NCBI GenBank assembly: GCA_029851415.1
Contig: CM056742.1
Location: 149,735,121 to 149,799,120, forward strand
Reading direction: 5' to 3'
Source: Eretmocerus hayati
Lineage: Eukaryota; Arthropoda; Insecta; Hymenoptera; Aphelinidae
Length of the DNA: 64,000 nt
Part shown: positions 36,471-49,103 of the stretch, piece after piece
Numbering within the stretch: position 1 is the stretch's first letter
How the letters are laid out: the number at the start of each line of letters is the position of its first letter
Made by a program: the position numbers and the translations under genes
The notes under the pieces: generated by a model
What the model was told of the DNA's origin: nothing
Databases searched by the model: none
The model's input: only the letters and a program-made list of their open reading frames with translations

Positions 36471-38852
36471 GTTGGCATAATCGACCCCCCGCGAACTTCT
36501 AGTGGGATATAGCGAATCAATTGGGATTAAAAACACTAATATATGCACATATGCACTAACCTGTGTTCAAGTGCTACTGATCATGATGAACTCGTGCTCG
36601 CCCCGGGCGCCGACGTTGAACGAAATTCCTCTATTATTATTTCTGCTAACAGCAACCAAAAGGAACCCTTTAGAACACCAACCGTCCTCACTGCAATTCG
36701 AAAAATTCGAAGTAACGAACAGAACAATCAATCGAACGTCTTCTGTATTAAAATTGCACTGACACTATTCCTCTTATTGGTAGTGTTCACTGGAAATGAG
36801 GAGTGGTTCTGCAGGGGTGTACGAAAACGCTACCGGGGTGCAAAAGTTCGATTTAGGGGTTACACGGTTTCTATACTAATAGAAATACCGGTTCACTAAA
36901 AAGACCCAACCGGATCGATGCTCGCGCGCAGACTGGCGCGTTGCCGTTGCTTTGCCGCCGATGCAGCTCGCGCCTCCAGCGCCCCGGCTACCGCCACTTT
37001 TCCCCTTCTCTTCCACATTTCGTCGTATATACCCCTCACTGTATATTATTTGTGGTATTCGCATCTAATTGTGTTATTCGCAGGGTGATATATGAGTGTA
37101 TTTTTTTTCTTTTTTCGATTCATTCAATTACACGGTGGGTAATTGTGCAGTATTTCATGTTGAATTCCAAAATCGCAATAAACGGAACTCGACTTCGTTC
37201 GATTTGAATCGTTCGAAACTTTCGAATGCCCCTCGGAATGCCCTTGATATATACCTTTATAACGGTTTACCTGCAACGTATCATTCGATGCGATTTGATG
37301 TCATTCACATCAACAACCCTCATCATAACATAAAATAAAAGTGATGAAAAAGCAATAAATCTTGAGATATACAGTGTATCTCTGCGCACTACTGTATTAT
37401 ATAAGGGTGGCCTTTAAATAAATTGCAGGGATTCAAAAGAGGTTCAATGAATCTAACTTTACCCAAATCTCGCGAGTCAATTTACGCTTATACTCTAAGA
37501 TGCTTAGAAGGGTGTATACGGGTTTTAAGAAAAGGGTCGCTATAAATCATTGTGCACATCATGCACCCTGTGTGTTAGTAGGATTTCTATGGTGACCTGT
37601 TGCTGACACTGTCTGAGAGTATGCATCGCAGTCGCGTATACTTTGGCCTACTACTCTGGTTTTCTCTCCCTTTTTTATTCACTTCGCCTTTGATCCCCGT
37701 ATAAAAGCTCGAATCTGCGCACAGGGGGATTACGCTTTTAGCATGTATCAAAGCTTGGCTCTGTATATACATGAAACCGATTCTACATAGTTCACTATCT
37801 CAAAGTGCATCACGTTGACTCGACAAGATAACGCATGGACAGATTTTATTTTATGCAAGCTCACAATGCATTTTACTTATATTCACTGATATTATATAGA
37901 TTGCTTATAATCGACAAGTTTTATATACTCACACGAATTTTCATGCGTTATTACGTATTTATACTTGAGTGCCTTGACCCACGCGTTACGAATCTATCAG
38001 TAATATATGCATTACATATTATGATATACTTGTGCATGATAATATATTGTAAAATCACTAATAAACTGTACGATACGTCAAACGAGCAGTTTACGAGTTT
38101 TTCAATCTTTATGCAAGAGCATTTGTTTTTACATAACTACCTATCGAACGCTCTAACAAATACATTAGTTTATAACGGATCAAAGTTCCCTAGACATTAT
38201 ATATGCCAACTGAAAAGTTGTTATATTATCGTGTATAGTGGACGGAGGTAACTGATGATGATCCCGTATTTTATAAAGCTTTATTGATATATATGCTAAT
38301 CAATATAAATAAATGTTTATTTAGAGGTCTATCCTACAACTAGAAATTTGTTTTAGAATGTCAAAAATTATTGCGTATAAGCCGTTGATCCCAAAATTGT
38401 CGCAAGTCATGCATGGTACCCAATTTCAATTTTAAAACATCGTTCGATTTTGTTAAAATAAGATATGAAAAATTTATGCACTATGTTTGAGTTTTGAACC
38501 ATTAAGAATACTGACTCTGCAAAGATCAAAATTGATCCTTTAATGTCGAACTCGATGTGAAACAATACCGTTAACAAGCACTAACTGAAGTTTGAGACCA
38601 GGGAATAATTCTTGGGAAATAGAACCCACAAAGAGTCGAATTAACGAGTCTACAACTTTGCCAAAATTCAAATTCATTTTGGTTTGCCCGTTCGCTATTA
38701 TCTCTATGACTTCTACAAAAAGTAACACATTCGCTGTTAATGCCAGGAACATTAACACTTACTGCATAATGGCGCAAAGTTTTCGTGCCATTAACGAAAA
38801 AATTTTAATCTTCGTCTACCACAAGATGTAAAAGACCCAGGGACCGATCTTA

Positions 38853-38867
38853 GGGGGGGGGGGGGGG
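38853..38867. repeat. Poly-G run of 15
   Basis: Uninterrupted G homopolymer, exceptional in this AT-rich window. The length may be affected by sequencing or polishing error. Confidence 0.9.
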
Positions 38868-41800
38868 CGACTTGCGATATTTTCCGAACGCGCGCGCTCA
38901 AGATCATTGACTATTCAAATTACCATTTTGCGACAGGAAAGGATAATTGGCAGGTGAATTTCTCTCCAAAAGACGCTTCTTGTGAGAGAAACTTGCTGAA
39001 TTCGGTATAACAGGACGATAGTTGGTACGTCCAAAAATCGATAATAACAAGGATTATTGTTTAAAAATTAGGGCATCCGGCATAGATAAACAATGGAAAC
39101 ATGCAATTTCTCACGTCTTTTTGGATTTTTCCGCCATCAGTCGGAAAATATCAAATATTCAAAAAAACGTGTAAAGAAATAATTCGTAGATCATCAAAAA
39201 ATCTACAAAATTGATCTGAGCACTTTTCCCCGCAAATCATATCCCTTCGGACTTATTCCGTTATTCAGTTTCGGCGTCAAGCAGTACATCTGAAATCATG
39301 GTCCGGTCAATGTGACATTCAGACACCCAAATTTTGTTGCAAAATGCAATTTGTGATGGTTTCCTCGCATTGCGTCGAAAAAGTCTGAAAAAATTCTGAA
39401 AAATATCGATCACTACAAGAAAAATAATAGAATAACAAGGAGGTCACAGGATGGATTTGTGAAAGCGAGAAAAATGAAAAAGGAAACCAATTCCAAAATT
39501 CGAATATTGACGTTCTTCACCATTTGGCCATCCCAGAAACACGTTCTGGTGAGAGATACATTTCTGATACATTTTTGATTTGATGATAAGGGTCAATTTT
39601 GTAGCGAACGGATTAAAGGAAAAATTTTCCTCACATCCATCTTGTACTTGAAAAATTCACACCTCCGGTAATGAACATGGCGTACGTTTATGATTGCTAC
39701 ACCATACCGACACGTTAAACATACCTCTAATGAATATTCAAACCAGTTATACATAGATTAAACAGTCATGTTCACAGTATTGATTACATTATGCTATTGC
39801 TTACCAGACCAAAGACTCATCGTATCTGATGTATCTGTACAAATGGATCGCATGGAATTCCATTATTACAACAGTACACCTGATTTCATTAGAGATGAAT
39901 GAGTCAATAGAAAGTTTCAAGCCCTCAAACATAGAGTGCCTCCCATACAGAAGTAGTCCTTATAAAGCGAAATACCTGCCCCGCGTTGGCCGCCGTTTTA
40001 TTTTTATGCCACATGAATCATCGGTTGTGGACTGATGGGTTCAATCACTTGTTCCAAGATCGAGAGAGACCTATTTGTGACGAGTATATAAGAGGGAAAA
40101 GAGGTATGTGAGCCTATGATGTGCTTACGCAACTCTCATCATCACATATCAAGGCACATGATACGACTCACCATCTCAAACATCTCTGAGTTTTTTTTAA
40201 CCTCCAACAGATTGATCATCCTGCAGTAGACCAATGAAAAATTTCATGGCATTATAGATAGCTTCGCCGTAGAATGAGGCGAATGGCCTCTTGTTCCATA
40301 CCTTCTTACAACCCTTGAGAATATCTACATGAATTTTTTTCATCAATTGATTCGTCCGCTCTTTTGTTAACTATTGACTGATTCTTAGAAACTTCTTTCA
40401 TGTCACGTCTTGATGCCGACTATAACACAAACCAAACATGATTGAGCTATTAAACTGTAAATTTCAATTTGTAGCAGTAAAAAGTAGTAAATATCGTCGG
40501 AAAAGAACAGCGAAATGAAATGAAATCGGATTCTGAGGAATCAAAAAGTATAAGATAATAAAAGAGCAGCGTACCAAATAATCTTGGAACAAAACTATTT
40601 CATCATATTTGATCCACTGTTTTCGTGACTTTCGGACAGACGTTGAGGAATTTTGCGTTCAAGATACGGTTTGAGTCCAATAGTTATTCAATTTTCTAAT
40701 TTGGATGATCTCTGGCCCATTAAAAGAATGCGTCATTTTAATGAAATTTCCCATATTCTAAGAGGATTAGCATTGACTTAAAGAAGAAAGTGGGGCAGAA
40801 GAACAAGTCTAAATGAAAGTAAAATTTTAAAAAATCGTTAATTAGTTCCCATCTATTCCGAAAACACCCGTGTCCTTTTTCGATGATAAAAGATCAGTTC
40901 ATTCGAGAACCTACCCTCGAACAAGGATGAAAAGTGCCATAAGTAGTGGTACAAAAATTTGAGAATAATCCAGGCCTGGAATAATCATTTTCTGCCAACC
41001 GTCATGAAATTAGTGATGATCACGCACGATTCAGAGGAAAATTTTGAATGTTGTGAATGAATCTAATATATAAATAAAAGAGAAAGTTTGCTGATTCGAT
41101 AAGATAAATGAAAATAGCCGACTGACCGGCTTTACGTAGGCAGAGATAAACAATAGAGTCTCGAATAAAGTAACTCAGGGAAAGGTTCAGGATCAGTCTT
41201 AATTCACAAAACCAAGCACGACCGGAAGGAGGTAAACTAATCTGTGATCTGATGAACTTGCTTCTTACAGATCGCTCACACGGTCCTCTAATCACTCTCC
41301 CAAGAAACAAAGTATAGAATACATCCGCTCCTATAGCCTAAAACCGAGAACTCGCTGGGTCAGGAAATCCGAGCTTGCTCAGCGTCCGTATGAAATTTCG
41401 GGTGATGGTTTCAGTGTGGCGGTACATGCAATATAACAAGAGATCCTTGGGATCAAAGAACCTCCTGATGGATCAACGCGTGTTGTCCAAAAAAAGGCTC
41501 TCCCCGCTAACCATCATTCTTTCCAAGCTGTGGATGATCTGAAGGAGAGGATTCATTCTCTTGATTGATAAGGATTCCGATGGACTACCGTTACCTCGCA
41601 CTGTGGTGCTCCTAATCGATGCCTGGATTATATGTGGCATATTTTACGAGGTTGCGCCACGATGAACATGGTAAATAGACTCCCTGAAATTTGGAATTCT
41701 CATTGCTCGGCTCCCGCGAGTACCGCAGGAAATTTGACCGAATTATTTTCGCATGAGCGAAGATTTTCGAAGCAAAAGAGGTTATTATATACTTACATGT

Positions 41801-44800
41801 ATTATGTGTTATCATATACTTTTTTGTTCGGGCTGTTATGGAAATACTATATTTTTGCACTTCTGAGACACGAATTTCCAATTCATTGGAATGACTAACA
41901 TTATTTCGTATGACATTGTGAATTAATATTCGAATTACCCTTCTCTCGCACTATACCTTATTGTTGCATGATACATCGAAAGTGATGAGTGGTAATAAAC
42001 TTTTCCGAAAACCAAAAATTTGGAAAACTGATTTTATAGAGCGAAAGATTCGGAGGCACCAACATTTAAGACGGGCAAAAATGGAGAAAAACGTAAATTC
42101 AAAAATCAGGAACGTTTGTACTCTCGTCGTTTTGCATCACTAATTTTGGCCTTTCCACATTTTTGGCTTCCCGAAAAAATTGATGATTACATTCCGAGTC
42201 TTCCAGGCGCTGTCTGATTTGAGACATTAACACCCACCGCTGGTATACGGTATGATATGTCTTGAGATGGGTCGATCCGAATATCGATCACTTTTTGATG
42301 GTGTATGTGAAGTGGGCTGGCCAATGTCAAAGTCGAGCGAGAAATGAATAGCCGTTTAAGTTTTTTACGGTGGTATATTGTATGAGTTAACTATGAAACG
42401 GCCGCTCGTTCGCTACAAAAACTAATCGAAGCTTGCGAGTAACCAAGAGCTCAACTCTGAAGAAGACGATTTTTCATACCAAGATCATTTTACGCGTGTA
42501 ACTACTTCAAGATCCATTACTTCTAGATTTGGCGAGTGGTGGAACTGAGATCGCAAAATAATGATGCGCCGACCGACGCTCCCCGTGTTAAATTTTTATT
42601 TTACGTGAGGTAGGATGAACGAGAGAATCTTTTTCATTTCGGTCTCACCCGATCATAAAGAGATCAAATATCGCATCACTTGTTTTATAAATAATGGGGT
42701 TATTGAATGAAGATAAAGCCCATTTTTTACCGTTAGAAAAAGTGCTGTGCGTAAGGTTGAAACCTCATTTCAAAGTTTCTGCTTGGTGAGATTCCGAATA
42801 TTATCAGAATTTTAGCAGAAGTTTGAGATGATTTCTACTGATTTTGTTACAGGAGAGCAAAATTTTAGATTTAATTCCCCCAAAGAAGGAGAGTGATTTG
42901 AGTTGAAATTGAAACTACAAATGCAGTAAAACAATGTTGATAGAAATCATTCGAATTCATTTTCAGTGTCAATATATTTCAATCTCAAAACATTTAGAAT
43001 AAGCATGTTTTGACAAGGTAAACTCTCGAAGTGACCAAGAATAACCGTGCATGAGGCGAAACATGGAAATCATGATTCTTTCTCGAGTTCTTTCTTCTCC
43101 AAGTAAATCCTCAGAAAGTTTGTCAGTATTGTAAAAAGATTTTCTACAAGGATATGCAGTACTGACAATTCGATTTTACTACCACGAAGAAACTGGCGTG
43201 TGCATTTGCACAAATCCAGTGTCAGCAGATTTGAAGACAAAATAAACCAAAAATATCAACTTTTGTAGATTTTTCGTGAGCTTTGCCTAAAGAGTGTGAC
43301 GTAATACAACCAAAAAATCTCGGTGAGAAGAAATTAATGATATGAGTTGAACGCATTGTGTGAAGATTTTGAAAAAAAAAATGTAAGTGAGCGAGAAAAC
43401 AATTTGATGAAAATCAGCTGTCACAAAATGCAATCCATTTTTTTGAAGAAGAAACAAGAAAGAGAAGATCGATCATGTATGCTCACTTTCAATAAACTCA
43501 CAGCTAAGTACGATTTTAGTTTTCTCAGAATATCCAATCATATTTAGCCTGTTGGAATTCAAATTTGGAACTACGAAAATCTCTCAGGTCCGCTGTAGAC
43601 AATAGTTCCGCGTTCCATCTATCATGAATTTATTGTACAAACCAAACGACTCACGATAATACCTCCTACAACTTCAATAAATAAAGCACCGGACGGAACA
43701 AAATTCAAGAATATGCGGAAGAGAATGCAGATAACGTTAGCCGCAAAAGATCCGCGAGCAATAACTCATATATGATTTAGCAAGCGTAACAAATCCAAAG
43801 CTATACGCCTCTATGGAAGAACCTTTTCTCAACAACTCGATCTAAGAGAGTCCACTTGTACATGACACGGTTACGATGCCATAGACTTTCTTTCCACAAA
43901 TAAGGAATTGCTTCCTACTTTTTCCAGACTCTCTTCGTAGCCTCAAGTGTGTCTCTTTCACGAACCTCAATCTGTAAGGAAATAACATCATTAAACAAAT
44001 TTCAATCGACTCCTCAACCGTCCATTGCTGTCAATCCCTTTTCCGAATTCAATTCCTCCACACTTTATGTTGTAAGAATCGATGCATGCAGAATCGAAAT
44101 ATCATCGTGAGAGTATCTTTTACTTTTATTTGATGGCAATACATTTAGTTAGTCATGGGAGCGGATCCAAAGAAGATTGACTTCATATACATCCAGCACG
44201 CTTGGCATCGCGAGCACAGAAGCAAAGTCTATATGCAACCGAGACGCATGCGGTGTGGTGGTGATACTTGAAAAACGAAGAAAAAGTCAAGTCTGGCGTT
44301 TTGCAAAAGGGTCTCGTGCGAAATCTAAAAATAGATCGGTAAAAACGCACGCACAAGGCTTGAGACTGAGCTGATGCAAACTTTAGCTTATGTGGTTGTT
44401 GTGCTATGGAGCCACTTTATATATGTTTTTGTGACTTTCGTTCTTGAAGCTTTTGCTGAGATGGTCTGGGTTCCACGCCTCATTATAAATGTTTCGTTTT
44501 GATTTTGGTCGTGATAAATTGGGCAAATGCAGATAAATTCTAAGTGCAGATCAGGAGGTCACTTTTCACATCCTTCTAGACTGATATGTTTGGTCTACTT
44601 CATCTCCTTCATCTTCAATATATGTATTTTCTACATGTGAAAAGAAAGTTCTAAGTACAAGTCAAAACACCACTCAAGATTTGCTTACGAAATTCTGATG
44701 ATGTGACGACAGTGTGAATCATTGGGAAAAAACTCAAAAAGTCGTCAACGTCTCAATCTAAAATCTAGAATCTCCTAGGTAGGAAACTAAATAATTTATT

Positions 44801-44838
44801 ACCTCACAATATACTACAATAGTAGTAAATGTGGTAAA

Positions 44839-45206
44839 TGTACCCAACTTGCCCCCAGACCCGATCTCAAAAATGGGCACTTCTTGGCCTTCCGACAAAT
44901 CTTTGTATGTTTCTTATTGGTAGAATTGAAGAAAATAAACAATTTGGGCCGACCTCGAATAATTCCAGCGTCGCACTGAAAATTTGGAATGATTTTTCCG
45001 ATTTGCACAGCTAATGGTTATCTCGAAAGGGCGTGGAGTACCACTTTTTTCACTACTCAGAACGTGTTTTTCACATCGAAATGGGCCCGAAATGATAAAT
45101 TGGATCGATAGAAAACTCTAAATGAGGTTGCAGATAAAAACCATTCCATGCACTTTATCGCCGACTCACATTCTTCTGAAGGGGGGAGGGGAGCATGTTG
45201 GGTACA
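44839..45206. mobile_element. Possible TIR element with TGTACCCAAC ends
   Basis: TGTACCCAACTTGC at the left end is matched by the inverse of GCATGTTGGGTACA at the right end, and C- and G-rich runs follow on the inner side of each. A third copy of the right-end motif, with one extra G, is at 45372-45386. No target duplication could be defined, so limits and class are uncertain. Confidence 0.35.
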
Positions 45207-45490
45207 ACCTTGCGAAGTCGCGAAAATCCATTTTGCAGAAAAAGTACGATAGCTCAGTTTTGGTTGGTCAAAACCAAAACTCATCATTTCAAATGCCTTA
45301 AAGTAAGCCTTTAATAAAGCTGATAGGTACGTTGAAAAATATTGAAGTGGGCCACAGTTATTATCGACACGGCATGTTGGGGTACAATACCCTTAGTTGA
45401 TACAATAACCTTAGTTGATCCCATTTCCGAGGCTCAAAAATACGAATACTGGATTTTGAATTTGAATTAATTAAATTGAAAATAGAACTT

Positions 45491-45768
45491 TTCGATACAA
45501 GGGTGTAAAATTTTTTTTTCGCGTCCGAGTGATGGGCTTCCGACCTGAGCCGTAGGCGAAGGTCAGAATCAACACGAGGATCCGAAAATAGGATTCACAC
45601 CCGTGTATCGAACAGTGTTTTTTGACAAACTGTGCGAGAAAGTGGAAAATCAGTGCCAAAAAGACACTTTTCCGCACAGTGTGTCGAAAAACACAGTTCG
45701 ACACTCGCCAAGGCTCGGGCCGAAAACAATCACTCGGAAAACAAAACCAAACTTCTCACCCTTGTTTC
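45491..45768. mobile_element. Fold-back repeat cluster, probable MITE remnant
   Basis: TTCGATACAAGGGTG (45491-45505) occurs inverted as CACCCGTGTATCGAA (45598-45612) and again as CACCCTTGTTTC (45757-45768). Between the last two lies a near-perfect hairpin with 36-base arms (45609-45644 and 45665-45700). TCCGAGTGAT near 45520 and ATCACTCGGA near 45730 extend the outer pairing. No target duplication was found. Confidence 0.45.
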
Positions 45769-48700
45769 AAAAAATAAAATTTCGAAACGTCTTTTATGCC
45801 AAATATTACATTTGGTTCTCATCAATAGTTGAGCAGTTAGCGTGGGATAGTGGTGATTGGTAATAGAGCTCACCCGAACCCAATCATCATATAATGCATT
45901 TGCATGCAGATCTCGTCGCACTGGAGATATATGTCCATCCACACTGTTTTTTGGCCGCGTGCATCCCAACTGACTTCCGTACTATCCATCCATCCGTGCT
46001 CAAGCCAACACTTCTGGAATCTTAACGCAGAGCCTTGCTTTAACCAAAAGCATCAGTGGCAGCAAAAAAGCAAATAACTCAATGTTTGTCCTGAACCCAT
46101 GGACGAGCCCTCCATTGTCCTCGAATAAAGCTCCTCAGCGTCCACCAAACCATCAATACATTTCTGGACGAGATAAAAGCCTGCTCTCAACTTTTTTGCG
46201 GATTACAAGAGATCAATGTTGCGCACGCTCAGTGCGCATTGTGTATCGTATCTGCACACATCTCTAACGCAAATCCTTTAATACCTTATCTTGGCATCAT
46301 CGTCAAACTTGGTACACGTAAGTCGAGTAAATCCCACTTTTTGGAAAACAGAAGTAACTTGAGCAAAGCAACCGCCCCGTTATGATGAGTATCATACATA
46401 TTATATGGTTACTAAACGTCTGCAAGCGCATTCCCTTGGATTAGGCGTGGATTTTCGAGAGCGCAGGTGTCCTATTCCCCGAAACTTGCGATCGGCAAAT
46501 TGCATGCGGTGAATCCTTGATGGTGTCCTGTGTGCTACCGCTCAAATATGTGTGTTTTTGCCTATATCAGTGCGTATACATGGACACATTTATGTGTGGT
46601 AGTATGTTTGCACTCTTCCCGTCAGATATTTGCACGACTCACAAGAGAATGACGGTGGAATTTCGAATTCTCCCGCGCACGGGCGGTCGATAGTTCCTTC
46701 GAGTGTCTGATGAGTAGCCTGTACATACGATATTTTAACGTGAATATTGAGTTTGAGCTCTCTGAATGTGTTTTAGATATATATTTTGAGGGTTACAATA
46801 GGGCAACAAACGAGGCAACAAAGACTGCGAATTTGGAGAAGTGTATCCGAGTAGCTCGAGCTCTTGGCAGATGCTAATTATAATTAACATCGCCTACTAC
46901 TACACGTGTATGTAAATCGAGGAATCAAAAAGTCATTTGCACATTTCCGACGAATGTTTGTGAGGGATCCGTCGATTCAAATTTACGTGTAAGTTAAAAC
47001 CATATGTTATGCAGGTTCACACTTGCGGACCAGCTAATAAAAATAGTGTGTGGTTAATTCATTCAACAATTATATGGCTCTTTGGAATCCTTTTCTGACC
47101 ATTTGTGTTCCTTTTTTTGTAGAAGCAAACTATCAAAAACAAAAATTACCAACTCGGGATGAGCGCGCAAATGAGATTTTTTCAGCTTTTATACGAGTAT
47201 TCATTTATTAACCACGGGAGAATATGTAAGGAATTCTCCTAATATGCTACCAATACAGAAGAATGTGAACAATTTTATGAAAAATATAGGTCGTTTCAGT
47301 AGCATATGATTTATATAATTATGACCACGATTGTTGAACCAATATCGTGACTTTTGAGAAGCCACAAATCGTAAATGACTGATAATTTTACCGCGAAGCT
47401 TGCTGACTAAAATGAACCGAAAAATAAATTAGAGATTAAAGAATTCACCCCATGTCGATTAGAAATCTACAAACTTGTCATAATTCTGAAATGAGTCATG
47501 AGATGTACGAATTTTGGTCTGTGGCCATAGGAAATCCGAAAATGTATAATTTTTTGAACAAATATGATTCCAAGCTAAAATCTGAGCGTTTTGTGTCCGT
47601 GATCGCATTACGCTGAAAAGGGATTTGCATGATTTATGAAAAAAACATGTTCCATGCATATAGTTTTTTTTCAAAACAACGATGAAAAACAATCTAGATA
47701 AAATATGTACATCTTGACTCTGATGAATTCAGGGATAGGATTATCATTCTTACGAATTCCCTGATTTTGATTGTTTCGTCTTGAATTTTGATCAAAATAC
47801 AATATTTTGTCAGAGACATTGTCTCAAAAGAGTATCTTTGTATCAGGGACCTTTCATGGAAAGAATGTATCTGTCTACAGCCCAAAACAAACTCTAATCA
47901 ATTCTCTCACTAGCTGATTGTCATTGATCATCGTTATGTCGGTAAAGAGAAAGTGTAATTCAAACGTACGTGTGTGAAATTGTTCTATGAAAATTCAATC
48001 AATCTTAGCCTTGCAGCTATTATTATCACGTGCCACAGCAAGCAAATTCTCACTGAGACAAAATTACAGTGACAGTGAAATCGCATTTTTCGTGCATCGC
48101 ATCGAAGCAGAGAATGAACATAGCGCACACAATCCTCAAACGAATTGAAGCATGAATTTATTTTTCCTATCCATCATGTGTGATGATATACGTAAAAAGA
48201 AAAGAAAGTCTAGTGCATTTCTAATTCATATTAGGCGGGAAATTCTGATTAGTCAGCGAGCGGTAGCTTTTTTTTTATGTAGCAAATGCACGAGTTAACA
48301 GAGCGAAAACTATTGAATAATGATGGGAAAAATTCGTCAGATAACGAGAGTCAAGTTCCGGCCTCTTCAACAAACTGCACGAAATAGATTGTAATCAGCG
48401 ACATCCGAAATTGGAGCTCATCATACTCTTGGATACTTAGAAACTACGAGTAGGAGTGATTTCTTTTGCCAGAATGGAATGAAAACTAATGTTGAGTATA
48501 GTTTAAAATGAACCTCAGGCGTCACTTTACACGAATGGAGATTTTACTTTCAGAGCAGAAAAGATGAAACACATCTATGCATTTGTGTTTATTCACTTTC
48601 TCATGTGGCATCATCAATTCCCAAAATTTGGAACCAGATTTTGATACACCAGAAGTATGATGGCCATTGCACAATTTTTAGTTGGATTTAGTTAGGCTAA

Positions 48701-48970
48701 ATGCATTTTCCCAGATCAGCAAGTGAGATGGAAGATATTTTTGATTTGATTCGATTTTGATTTGATACCAGGTTGATATGACATTAAAAATTACTTGGTG
48801 TGGAATACACCAAATACTCTGCAGAGGTGCTTTCATAGTTCCTGTACGTAGGCTAGTTTATGATATTCCCTATGGTGGGGACGAGAAATCCATCTCCGAC
48901 ACTTCTTTTTCTACTGAAGTGAATTGTTTGGAAAGTGAATTTTACAACTCTACTGGACCATCAACAGTTC
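45769..48970. other. Non-coding stretch, nothing recognised
   Basis: AT-rich, with short open frames on both strands. No repeat ends or exons are supported. Confidence 0.5.
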
Positions 48971-48978
48971 AAGGTGGA

Positions 48979-49103
48979 TTCCGAACCACCGAAACCACTG
49001 TATAGAGACACTTGAAAAAAATTTCAGTGGTGCCGACCTCTGGGATCGAACCCACGACCATTCGATTGAAAGGAGAGAGCTCTAACCCCGCTGCCACCGC
49101 GGT
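48979..49103 (-). mobile_element. tRNA-derived SINE copy
   Basis: On the minus strand: box A-like TGGCAGCGGGG (49086-49096), box B GGGTTCGATCCC (49042-49053), then GGTCGGCACCACTG and CAGTGGTTTCGGTGGTTCGG (within 48979-49000). The last two segments recur in the same order at 19101-19152 on the plus strand, which shows a dispersed family. The body probably extends left toward about 48.8 kb, but no target duplication could be fixed. Confidence 0.65.

Larger units (their letters stand above)
36240..44838. other. Non-coding stretch, nothing convincing
   Basis: AT-rich, with short open frames only. A poly-G run at 38853 stands out. No element ends, RNA genes or splice-supported exons were recognised. 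Confidence 0.45.

Noticed and set aside
36751..36760. AATTGCACT, identical to the miR-92 family seed region
   Set aside because: The following bases do not match, and no hairpin is evident around it.
49042..49096. tRNA gene on the minus strand
   Set aside because: The head continues into a body shared with the copy at 19.1 kb, which marks it as SINE-derived.
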